Source: Desulfovibrio sp. UBA2564 (GTDB taxonomy: Bacteria > Desulfobacterota > Desulfovibrionia > Desulfovibrionales > Desulfovibrionaceae). Taken from it: a stretch of 7,894 bases of DNA. Shown here in pieces: positions 1 to 6,055 of the stretch (position 1 is the first letter of the stretch; each line of letters starts with the position of its first letter). Position numbers and translations under genes: made by a program. Below the pieces are notes generated by a model, which was not told the origin of the DNA, ran no database searches, and worked only from the letters and a program-made list of their open reading frames with translations. Where the stretch lies: the NCBI GenBank assembly GCA_002340305.1, contig DDLU01000289.1, positions 1 through 7,894 of the forward strand. The letters run 5' to 3'.

Positions 1-1667
1 TTTTGTTCTTCTTCCTCTCGCAGTGCGCGACGCAGAACTTTACCGACCATGGTCTTGGGCAGCTCGGTTCGGAATTCCACCTGTCTGGGAACTTTGTAGC
101 CAGCCAGTTTGTCACGGCAATAAGCGATTACTTCAGCGCGGTCCATGCCTTGTCCTTCCTTGAGCACGATATAGACTTTGATAATCTCACCGCGTGTTTT
201 GTGCGGCAGGCCGACGGTAACGGCTTCCTGAACCTTAGGATGCTTATAGAGTACTTCATCTACCTCGCGGGGATAGATATTATAGCCACTGGAAATGATC
301 ATGTCTTTCTTGCGGTCTACAATGTAAAAATAACCATCCTCATCCATGTAGGCGATGTCGCCAGTGTAAAGCCAGCCGTTACGCAGGGTGCCTGCGGTTT
401 CATCCGGTTTGTTGTAGTAACCTTTCATGACCTGTGGTCCGCGCACAATGAGTTCTCCCATTTTCCCGGGAGGGAGATGCACGCTTCCTACTTCCATATC
501 CACGATTGCAGCATCAGTGCTAGGAACAGGCATACCGATTGAACCGGGCTTTCTTTTGCCTTTGAGCGGATTAAGATGGGTCAGTGGGGATGCTTCAGTG
601 AGGCCGAAACCTTCTACAATGGTAGCCCCGAATACTTGCTTGAATTGCTTGATTCCTTCCACTGGCATGGGGGAGGAACCGGAAATACAGTATTTCACAG
701 AAGCAACATCGTACTTTTCCAAATCTTTCTGTTGCAGCAGGGAAATATAAAGTGCCGGAGCACCCGGAAAAATGGTCGGCTTCAGCTTGTGCATTGTTTT
801 CAACACATCAAGGGGCACATAACGTGGAAAGGGCACCATGGTCGCCCCCAATAAGACGGGGAAGTTCACACATACTGTAAGACCGTAGATGTGGAAGTAA
901 GGCAGGATTCCCATTACGATTTCCCGTTCCTCGCCAAGAATACTGAGCATAGCATGGGCCTGCTGCACATTTGCACCGAGGTTTGCATGGGTCAGGTTGC
1001 AGCCTTTGGAAAGCCCGGTGGTCCCGCCTGTATATTGCAGGAGTGCTGTGTCTTCCGGCCTGATATTGCTGGCACTGTAGCGATCCTTGCCCTTACGCAG
1101 GATATTCCATTTAAGGACGGAAGAATCATTGTAGGGCACTTTAGGGGCACTCTTGTCCCGCATGGATTTCAGTTTATAGAGACCGTTTAGGGGAAATTTG
1201 AGTGTGTCGGAAATTCTGGTGACCAGATATTTGCGGACCGGAAGTTTGTCGCGCAGCTTTTCAATTTTGGACCAGAGCAGATCAATGGTGATCAGCATTT
1301 TGGCACCGGAGTCATTGAGCTGGTGGACAATCTCGGTTTCCATATAGAGCGGGTTGGTCATGGTGGCAACGGCCCCGGCTTTAAGGACACCGAAAAAGGT
1401 CATGATCATCTGTGGGGTGTTGGGCAGCATAATTGCAACACGATCACCCGGTTCAATGCCCAGCTTGCGCAGATTGGCGGCAATTATTTCTACTTCTCGC
1501 TGAAGTTTACCATAAGTAATTGACCAGTTCTGAAATTCAATGGCCTTGCGTTTTGGCCATTTTTCCGCAGTAAGGTCCAGATATTCAAATAATGGACGAT
1601 ATACAAAGTCAATGCTCTGGGGTACGTCCGCATCGTAGTTCTTCAACCATGGGCGTTCTATATCCAC
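1..1667 (-). CDS. fadD: Long-chain fatty acid-CoA ligase (AMP-forming), last few C-terminal residues off the left edge
   Basis: This enzyme activates free fatty acids with ATP and CoA to acyl-CoA, through an acyl-adenylate. It probably acts at the inner face of the cytoplasmic membrane. All 555 visible codons are open. Adenylate-forming motifs appear in order: the P-loop YTGGTTGLSKG (about residues 197-207), GFGLTE (353-358), YTGD (434-437), DRKKD (451-455) and the C-terminal catalytic lysine in PKTMVGK (K543). FadD/LcfA proteins run to about 560 residues, so only a few are missing. The start is GTG at 1665-1667: it is preceded by AAGGGAAGG about 7 nt upstream, and an in-frame stop lies a little further up with no ATG between. 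A separate promoter and leader hairpin sit upstream. In Desulfovibrio-type bacteria the role may be fatty acid scavenging or membrane lipid recycling rather than beta-oxidation; that is inference. Chain-length preference cannot be read from the sequence. Confidence 0.93.
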   Translation of the reverse strand, partial: MDIERPWLKNYDADVPQSIDFVYRPLFEYLDLTAEKWPKRKAIEFQNWSITYGKLQREVEIIAANLRKLGIEPGDRVAIMLPNTPQMIMTFFGVLKAGAVATMTNPLYMETEIVHQLNDSGAKMLITIDLLWSKIEKLRDKLPVRKYLVTRISDTLKFPLNGLYKLKSMRDKSAPKVPYNDSSVLKWNILRKGKDRYSASNIRPEDTALLQYTGGTTGLSKGCNLTHANLGANVQQAHAMLSILGEEREIVMGILPYFHIYGLTVCVNFPVLLGATMVPFPRYVPLDVLKTMHKLKPTIFPGAPALYISLLQQKDLEKYDVASVKYCISGSSPMPVEGIKQFKQVFGATIVEGFGLTEASPLTHLNPLKGKRKPGSIGMPVPSTDAAIVDMEVGSVHLPPGKMGELIVRGPQVMKGYYNKPDETAGTLRNGWLYTGDIAYMDEDGYFYIVDRKKDMIISSGYNIYPREVDEVLYKHPKVQEAVTVGLPHKTRGEIIKVYIVLKEGQGMDRAEVIAYCRDKLAGYKVPRQVEFRTELPKTMVGKVLRRALREEEEQ

Positions 1668-1751
1668 TCCTAACCTTCCCTTATCCTGAATTCATTTATA
1701 GAATTATTAGCTTTTTCTGTGGAAACACGACAGCCGTAGAAGTTCCCGCTC

Positions 1752-1787
1752 CCCCTGCAAGGAAAATCGTTTTTCCTCAAAGAGGGG
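1752..1787 (-). promoter_or_regulatory. Two-tier hairpin / palindrome at the start of the fadD leader
   Basis: An exact 7-bp inverted repeat, AGGAAAA (1760-1766) and TTTTCCT (1771-1777), encloses a 4-nt centre. It is flanked by a second 5-bp pair, CCCCT (1752-1756) and AGGGG (1783-1787). It lies directly downstream of the predicted -10, at about +1 to +30. It could be a repressor operator or a stabilising 5' RNA stem. It is not followed by a T-run on the minus strand, so it does not look like a terminator. Confidence 0.4.
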
Positions 1788-1789
1788 CG

Positions 1790-1818
1790 AGTATATTGAT
1801 CTGATTAGATTCTTGCAA
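1790..1818 (-). promoter_or_regulatory. Predicted sigma70-type promoter of fadD
   Basis: Read on the minus strand there is TTGCAA (1813-1818) as -35, a 17-bp spacer, and TATACT (1790-1795) as -10, five of six consensus matches. Transcription would start near 1783, leaving a leader of about 116 nt before the GTG start. It begins just past the stop codon of the upstream lipoprotein gene, so fadD can be transcribed independently. No transcript data; prediction from motif and spacing only. Confidence 0.55.
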
Positions 1819-1832
1819 GTATGTATAATGGA

Positions 1833-2471
1833 TCATTTCCGGGCTGAGCGGGAAAAGATATCCAGTAAATAGCGGGTAAGGGCTTGATTCGCGCTTTGAC
1901 CGCATTGGTTGAAGGGGCATCCCAATTCGTAAGGAACTTCCATGGGGCGTGGGGTGCCGTGGTAGATCACCGCATCCCGTCCGGACTGCGATTCTTTAAC
2001 CAGAATCTGCATGGTGATGAAGCAGCTGTTGGGACCGCTGCGGATTCGCTGTATTTCCGGGGTCCATTCATTAATCAGCACAGGATATTCGCGGAAAAAT
2101 TGATCTCCGTAAAATCCTTCATATGCAAAACCGATCCTTTGTGATTCCCCGGCAGCAGCAAGCTTGGGCGAGATAGACCCGATGCGTGCTTCAATCAAAT
2201 AATTGGCAGGCCCATCCGGTGAATAGTGGTAGCCGGAACCTTCCAATGCCTGGATGATATTTTGCTCAATAGGAACGACTCCAGCCTCAAGTTTATGGGG
2301 CAGTCCGTTTGTTTTAAGGTCAAAAAGAATGACATGAATATTAAATGAACCGGGAGCTGGATTAAATACTGTGATAGGAACGGTCAGTTTTGTCTGATGG
2401 GCAGTGCAGCCGTACAGAAAAATGAATATGGAGAGATAAAATAGTTTTACAAGGCTGAATTTTTTAAACAT
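1833..2471 (-). CDS. Unrecognised lipoprotein, 212 aa
   Basis: The protein begins with a lipoprotein signal peptide: basic MFKK, a hydrophobic core and lipobox LYGC, so Cys22 would be the lipidated residue after signal peptidase II cleavage. The mature part (about 190 residues) is soluble-looking, with no further membrane segment. It has a stretch of alternating hydrophobic residues near 43-50, an ANYLIEARIGSI segment (89-100), a proline- and aromatic-rich middle, and three later cysteines (150, 185, 190). The ANYLIE segment loosely recalls DUF4136-like lipoproteins, but this is too weak to assign. The ATG is preceded by AAGGGG with a 5-nt spacer, supporting the start. It is divergent from cheV and lies 165 nt upstream of fadD, which has its own promoter, so a shared function is not implied. 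Likely location is the periplasmic face of the inner or outer membrane. I do not recognise a function. Confidence 0.85.
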   Translation of the reverse strand: MFKKFSLVKLFYLSIFIFLYGCTAHQTKLTVPITVFNPAPGSFNIHVILFDLKTNGLPHKLEAGVVPIEQNIIQALEGSGYHYSPDGPANYLIEARIGSISPKLAAAGESQRIGFAYEGFYGDQFFREYPVLINEWTPEIQRIRSGPNSCFITMQILVKESQSGRDAVIYHGTPRPMEVPYELGCPFNQCGQSANQALTRYLLDIFSRSARK

Positions 2472-2492
2472 AAATACCCCTTATTTATGCAA

Positions 2493-2527
2493 CAGATATT
2501 CTTAAATCTATTGTATAACAATATCTG
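2493..2527. repeat. Inverted repeat over the lipoprotein promoter, possible operator
   Basis: CAGATATT (2493-2500) and AATATCTG (2520-2527) are exact 8-bp inverted copies separated by 19 bp. A second perfect palindrome, ATTGT-ATA-ACAAT (2510-2522), sits inside. Together they cover the predicted -10, part of the spacer and the start site of the minus-strand promoter. That is where a repressor would bind, but AT-rich intergenic DNA makes short palindromes easily and no known regulator site was recognised. Confidence 0.35.
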
Positions 2528-2538
2528 ACCCCAAGCAA
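2510..2538 (-). promoter_or_regulatory. Predicted promoter of the 212-aa lipoprotein gene
   Basis: On the minus strand, TTGCTT (2533-2538) and TACAAT (2510-2515, five of six matches) are separated by 17 bp. This places a start near 2503 and a leader of about 30 nt before the ATG at 2471. The -35 is weak (three of six). Confidence 0.4.
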
Positions 2539-2688
2539 CGATGCCTCTCCGTAGCTTTTATGGTAGTTTTCGGAGCTGAGGAATTGGTGTATTTATTTTC
2601 AAAAAAAGGATAATCTCTTGAAAGAGTCGGAGCTGGCATCTACAATACAACGAGTGGATACTGTGCAGAATGTGGGTTTGATTTTTGA

Positions 2689-2712
2689 GGGAGCCATCAA
2701 GGGAGCCATCAA
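2689..2712 (+). repeat. Exact tandem 12-bp duplication carrying the cheV ribosome-binding site
   Basis: GGGAGCCATCAA occurs twice head to tail (2689-2700 and 2701-2712), and the cheV ATG follows immediately at 2713. Each copy contains a GGGAG Shine-Dalgarno core. The proximal core has a 7-nt spacer to the ATG, which is near optimal, while the distal one is 19 nt away. An in-frame TGA at 2686-2688 rules out an upstream start that would translate the repeat. Confidence 0.85.
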
Positions 2713-3672
2713 ATGTTGGATAATGAAATCTTACTGGATACTGGAACTAACGAGTTCGAAATTATTGAATTTTTTATCGATGAAGTTGATGGGGGCGATG
2801 ATGACCGTGATTACTTCGGCATAAACGTGGCAAAAGTGCTTGAAGTTGTTGAGGCTCCTAAAGGGTTGGAAGCGGCTGAAGGGGCACCGCATCCAAGTTA
2901 TCTGGGCACTATGTCCCTGCGTGATATAATTCTGCCTGTCATCGACCTTGCGGTCTGGCTCGATATTGAGCGTAAAAAATCTGAATTTGAACTTATTGTA
3001 GTTACTGAGATCAACAACGTGATCACCGGATTTCTTGTCAGCGGGGTGACCCAGATTCACCGCATCGGCTGGGGAGACCTGAAGGCTCCTAATAAATATA
3101 TCGCTGATATTGCCACTAACAGCATTACCGGAACAGTTGAGATTGATGATCGTTTTGTACTGATGATCGATCTTGAGCGGATTCTCGGCGAACTTGATCC
3201 TGAAATGGCAGAACGCAGTGACGGCAATATTTATACTGTGCCTGAAAAGATGACAGCTGTTCTTGTTGATGATTCGGCTTCCGTGCGTGCCTTGCTGAAT
3301 AGAAATTTTGAGTCCGCTAATTTTGACGTTAAGCTGTATAAGAATGGCCAGGAAGCATGGGAAGCCTTGCGGGAAATGAACGGAAAGGCCAAGAGTAATG
3401 GTGGTGCCATTAATGATATTATCGATATCGTGGTTTCCGATATTGAGATGCCCCAGATGGACGGTTATACCCTGACCAAGAATATCAAGGAACACGCAGA
3501 CCTTTCCTGCCTGCCTGTAATTTTATTTTCGTCTTTAATTACTAAAGGTCTTTATCACAAAGGTGAGGGGGTCAAAGCAGATGACCAGATTACCAAGCCG
3601 GAATTTAACGAACTCACCGGTCGGGCCATTGCTTTAATTGAAAGATATAGGGCAAAACGGCAGAGCCGCTAG
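2713..3672 (+). CDS. cheV: Chemotaxis protein CheV (CheW-like domain fused to a response-regulator receiver)
   Basis: CheV couples chemoreceptors to the CheA kinase and takes part in adaptation through phosphorylation of its receiver domain; it acts in the cytoplasm at receptor arrays. The 319-aa protein has a CheW-like domain at about 15-165 (FGINVAKVLEVVEAP, LPVIDLAVWL, FVLMIDLERIL) and a receiver domain at about 182-312. The receiver holds the acidic pair D186/D187, the phospho-acceptor D243 in VSDIEMPQMDG, S273/S274 in the switch position and the conserved K295 in ITKPEF. All key residues are present, so it should be phosphorylatable. Length is normal for CheV. The start is fixed by an in-frame stop just upstream and a strong, duplicated Shine-Dalgarno. 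It stands alone here with no other chemotaxis gene nearby, which is common for cheV. No convincing sigma28 or sigma54 promoter was seen in 2528-2688. Confidence 0.95.
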   Translation: MLDNEILLDTGTNEFEIIEFFIDEVDGGDDDRDYFGINVAKVLEVVEAPKGLEAAEGAPHPSYLGTMSLRDIILPVIDLAVWLDIERKKSEFELIVVTEINNVITGFLVSGVTQIHRIGWGDLKAPNKYIADIATNSITGTVEIDDRFVLMIDLERILGELDPEMAERSDGNIYTVPEKMTAVLVDDSASVRALLNRNFESANFDVKLYKNGQEAWEALREMNGKAKSNGGAINDIIDIVVSDIEMPQMDGYTLTKNIKEHADLSCLPVILFSSLITKGLYHKGEGVKADDQITKPEFNELTGRAIALIERYRAKRQSR

Positions 3673-3677
3673 TGTCC

Positions 3678-3699
3678 CCGAAGTTCTTTCGGTTTAAAA
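3678..3699 (+). terminator. Possible weak terminator after cheV
   Basis: Just past the cheV stop, CCGAA (3678-3682) and TTCGG (3688-3692) form a short stem with a 5-nt loop, followed by TTTAAAAA. The stem is short and the T-run is only three bases, so termination is plausible but weak. The convergent gene ends at 3728, leaving 55 nt to hold both 3' ends. Confidence 0.35.
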
Positions 3700-3727
3700 A
3701 TAACCTTTTGGGTATCGATGCCTGTTT

Positions 3728-4567
3728 CTATGAAATAGGCATTGACCAGTTCAGTATCCATTTGGGGACAACTATGCTGCCGGAATCAATTTTTGATCCT
3801 TTGAAGTATGCTTTGATCATTGCGGCTATTGTTCCGTTACGTTGCATATCGGCAAGTGTCTTGTTTATTTTGTTGTAGTAATGAGTTTTTTTAGACCCCT
3901 TCGGATAAGCGAAATATACATCAACTGTGTCAACAACATAGGGTAGAGGTACAATTTCGTTACCAAGACCTTGCTCGGAAAGTTTTGTACAGGTGTCGAT
4001 ATAGGTTCCTATGAAAAAATCAGAATAATTTCGAATTAATCTTTTTATAGCTGTTTGATGGTCAGGAACTTCATTGAAGGTCGCTTTGCCGGAAGATACG
4101 AAGTCGTCAAATTTATCCCCATAGCTACTACCACGTATTTTATCTCCTTTTTTGCCTTTCAGATCGTTCAAGCTTTCAAGCTTAAATGCGTCATGTGCAA
4201 AGATGTGTAATTCATTACGTAAAATAGGTGGCGAAAATAGTATAGTTTCGGCTCTTTTCTTATTCCAGAAGAAACCGCAGATTATATCAATTTTACCCTT
4301 TTCAAGGGAAACAACAGCCCGCTTCCATGGAAAGTCCCGATATTGCAATTTGCAGTTATTTTTTCGGGCAGCGTACTCCAGTATTTCATACATCAGTCCG
4401 TGGACTTCTCCGGCATTGTTTTTCATGAGGAAAGGTTTCCAGTTCATCTGTCCGGAAACATAGAGGGTGCACTCCTCTGCATTTGCAGGCAGGGGAAAAA
4501 GTAGAACGGCTAGGAATATTGCAATTAAGATTTGCTTGATAGCTTGTAATCTAACTATATAATGCAT
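3728..4567 (-). CDS. Periplasmic solute-binding protein, family 3 (amino-acid type), stand-alone
   Basis: A 279-aa secreted protein with a type I signal peptide: hydrophobic core about 12-24, cleavage expected after the ANA at 28-30. The mature chain has the family-3 pattern: MNWKPF near the start, GLMYEILEYAA (57-67), then GKIDIICGFFWNKKRAE followed by FSPPI (91-115). It ends with the usual helix NKTLADMQRNGTIAAMIKAYF (235-255, key residues D240, G245, Y254). Such proteins bind amino acids or other small polar ligands. Here no ABC permease or ATPase gene is adjacent, so it may serve a distant transporter or act as a sensor-like binding protein; the ligand cannot be read. Cys33 and Cys72 could form a disulfide. 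The ATG at 4567 has no clear Shine-Dalgarno, but an in-frame TAG lies four codons upstream (tag cta tca aat), so no better start exists. It lies directly downstream of the terminator of the gpsA unit and converges on cheV. Confidence 0.88.
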   Translation of the reverse strand: MHYIVRLQAIKQILIAIFLAVLLFPLPANAEECTLYVSGQMNWKPFLMKNNAGEVHGLMYEILEYAARKNNCKLQYRDFPWKRAVVSLEKGKIDIICGFFWNKKRAETILFSPPILRNELHIFAHDAFKLESLNDLKGKKGDKIRGSSYGDKFDDFVSSGKATFNEVPDHQTAIKRLIRNYSDFFIGTYIDTCTKLSEQGLGNEIVPLPYVVDTVDVYFAYPKGSKKTHYYNKINKTLADMQRNGTIAAMIKAYFKGSKIDSGSIVVPKWILNWSMPIS

Positions 4568-4570
4568 ATT

Positions 4571-4587
4571 TGATAGCTATCATAATA
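4571..4587 (-). promoter_or_regulatory. Candidate -10 and overlapping perfect 12-bp palindrome before the solute-binding protein gene
   Basis: TGATAGCTATCA (4571-4582) is a perfect palindrome only 3 bp upstream of the ATG. The minus-strand hexamer TATTAT (4582-4587) is a good -10 candidate. The -35 position would fall in the T-run of the upstream terminator and matches poorly. If used, transcription would start near 4575 and leave a leader of about 8 nt without a ribosome-binding site. The palindrome would cover the start site, as an operator might. Confidence 0.3.
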
Positions 4588-4603
4588 GCCTGACAGCAGA
4601 AAG

Positions 4604-4638
4604 AAAAAAATCCCCATTGCAGGATAGCGCAGGGGATT
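4604..4638 (-). terminator. Rho-independent terminator of the gpsA-lipoprotein unit
   Basis: On the minus strand, AATCCCC and GGGGATT (plus-strand arms 4632-4638 and 4609-4615) form a 7-bp stem that can extend inward with TGC/GCA across a two-base bulge. It is followed by a run of seven T (plus-strand A at 4604-4610). It begins 11 nt past the lipoprotein stop codon at 4649. This is a classic intrinsic terminator. Confidence 0.85.
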
Positions 4639-4648
4639 TGGGTGGAGC

Positions 4649-4928
4649 TTATTTCTTTATCCAACCGCGCCTTTTCATACATTCTTCAAATGTAGTCTCA
4701 TAGGCGTAGTTTTCAGAGAATTCAGCTTCGTAGGTGGTCGGCTCCGGTGGTACCGCGTCTGTTTGGGCACCCACCGGAACATTCTGCCGGTTCTGGTTTT
4801 CACAGAATCCCCGGTCACGTTCAAATATCTCTTTTTCCTTGGCCGGGTCGGCAATGTTAGGATTATGCCATGAACTGCAACCGCCCAAAAGTAGCAGGGG
4901 CAGCTGTAAACAAAAGGATTTTTTTCAT
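4649..4928 (-). CDS. Small lipoprotein (~92 aa) with an apparent one-base frameshift in its signal peptide
   Basis: The intact reading frame from TTG at 4888 to the stop at 4649 gives a 79-residue tail starting in a lipobox (LGGCSS). The tail holds a charged KEKEIFERDRGFC segment, a proline-rich linker and a C-terminal FEECMKRRGW motif; the two cysteines (FCE, ECM) may pair. The real start is surely ATG at 4926-4928, which has AAGGAG 5 nt upstream and lies 14 nt after the gpsA stop. That ATG is one base out of frame with the lipobox and as written encodes only about 21 residues. Removing one C from the CCCC run (plus-strand G at 4897-4900) restores an ideal lipoprotein signal, MKKILLFTAALLLLGGC. 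Removing one A from the A7 run (plus 4919-4925) also restores the frame but gives a poorer signal. Cause may be a sequencing error, a true mutation or slippage. Function is not recognised; it is probably co-transcribed with gpsA. Confidence 0.7.
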
Positions 4929-4942
4929 CAGGGCTCCTTTGA

Positions 4943-5932
4943 TTATTCAGCCTTCAGATCTCGATTCATGAGATCGCATACCGCTGTGGCTGGATCTTTA
5001 TCTTCATACAGAATTTTATAGACCTGTTCGGTTATGGGCAGTTCTACGCCCAGCCTTTGAGCCAGAAAGTGTACTGATTCAGTTGTTTTGACTCCTTCGG
5101 CAACCATTCGCATTTTGAGAATCTCACTTAGTTTCAAACCCTGACCGAGTTTGAGACCTACCTGCCTGTTTCGGGAAAGGTCTCCGGTGCAGGTCAGCAC
5201 AAGATCACCCATGCCGGAAAGTCACGTAAAGGTCGCGGCTTGTGCACCCATGGCCTCGCCAAGGCGGCTCATTTCGGCAATTCCCCGGGTGATCAGTGCG
5301 GCGCGGGTGTTATGCCCGAATTTCAGCCCGTCGGCCATACCTGCTGCGATAGCCATGATGTTCTTGATGGCACCTCCAAGCTCAACACCCCGATAATCGG
5401 GGTTGGTGTAGATCCGTAGGTAAGGGGTGGAGAAAATGTCCTGAACTTCAGCAGCAAGCTTTTCGTCCTCGCAGCCCAGTACGATTGAGGTCGGCAGTTC
5501 CGCACTAAGCTCGTATGCGAAGGTTGGTCCCGATAGGTGGCCAAATCCGGGATTCAAACCTTCCAGAGACTCATAAACCACCTGAGACATGGGTGCCCCG
5601 GTATTTAACTCAATACCTTTGCTGGCGCAGATAACAGCCGGATTTAGCGGGAAGTATTGTTTCATATCAGCCAGTGCGCTGCGCATAAACTGGCTTGGAA
5701 CAACGAGCAGGAAATAGTCTGCTCCCTGCATCACATCCTGGGGATTGCTGCTGCATTTCAGGTCCGGGGAAAGTTTGAAATCAGGCAGGAAAACAGAATT
5801 GTAGCCGGTTTCAGTAATTTCTTTGCAAAGCTCTTCTTCGCGAACCCAGAGGTGGGTGTCATGCCCTTGTTTGGCTAGGGTATTTGCGAGAGTGGTTCCC
5901 CATGCTCCGGCTCCGATAACTGCAATTTTCAT
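4943..5932 (-). pseudogene. gpsA: Glycerol-3-phosphate dehydrogenase [NAD(P)+], interrupted by an in-frame TGA
   Basis: GpsA reduces dihydroxyacetone phosphate to sn-glycerol 3-phosphate, the backbone for phospholipids, in the cytoplasm. The full span is 329 codons plus stop, the usual family length. Motifs seen are the dinucleotide-binding GAGAWG (7-12), SKGIE (104-108), LSGPTFA (133-139), the catalytic lysine in GGAIKN (K190) and NTRAALITRG (208-217). Codon 237 (5222-5224) is TGA, and the same frame continues directly with LSGMGDLVLTCTGDLSRN to the TAA at 4943. In related enzymes this position is the first glycine of a TFxGLxGxGDL motif, so one base (GGA to TGA) accounts for it. As written the products are 236 aa (5222-5932) and, if restarted at ATG 5212, 89 aa (4943-5212). 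No other damage is seen, which suggests a very recent mutation, a sequence error or readthrough. GGAG 7 nt before the ATG supports the start. Confidence 0.88.
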
Positions 5933-5949
5933 TTATTATCTCCTTGGAA

Positions 5950-5977
5950 ATTGTAATTAGTGTGAATTTAAGATCAA
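5950..5977 (-). promoter_or_regulatory. Weak candidate promoter for gpsA
   Basis: On the minus strand, TTGATC (5972-5977) and TACAAT (5950-5955) are 16 bp apart. A start near 5943 would leave a leader of only about 11 nt, with the Shine-Dalgarno close to the RNA 5' end, so a promoter further upstream within 5978-6055 is also possible. No other convincing pair was found there. Confidence 0.25.
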
Positions 5978-6055
5978 TTTCAAGTTACCCCCCGTAGTAA
6001 AATTTGGCAACCTGTTCAAAAATGAAAGGGGTTTATCGATAGTGAAAAAGAAAAA

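Noticed and set aside
3..542. 179-codon plus-strand frame at the left edge
   Set aside because: It is antisense to the C-terminal half of the acyl-CoA ligase, where the minus strand carries all expected motifs.
1824..1829. Perfect TATAAT on the plus strand
   Set aside because: No -35 at 16-18 bp, and there is no plus-strand gene downstream that it could serve.
2570..2635. Direct repeat TCGGAGCTG at 2570-2578 and 2627-2635 upstream of cheV
   Set aside because: Only 9 bp and 48 bp apart edge to edge; expected often enough by chance and not tied to a promoter.
2618..2824. 68-codon plus-strand frame beginning with TTG and overlapping the cheV start
   Set aside because: Although AAGGA lies upstream, the frame overlaps cheV by 112 bases out of frame, shows no protein-like features and includes the translated 12-bp repeat. 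A leader peptide cannot be excluded but is not supported.
2731..3495. 254-codon open frame on the minus strand
   Set aside because: It is antisense to cheV, which has complete CheW and receiver domains; no ribosome-binding site or domain supports it.
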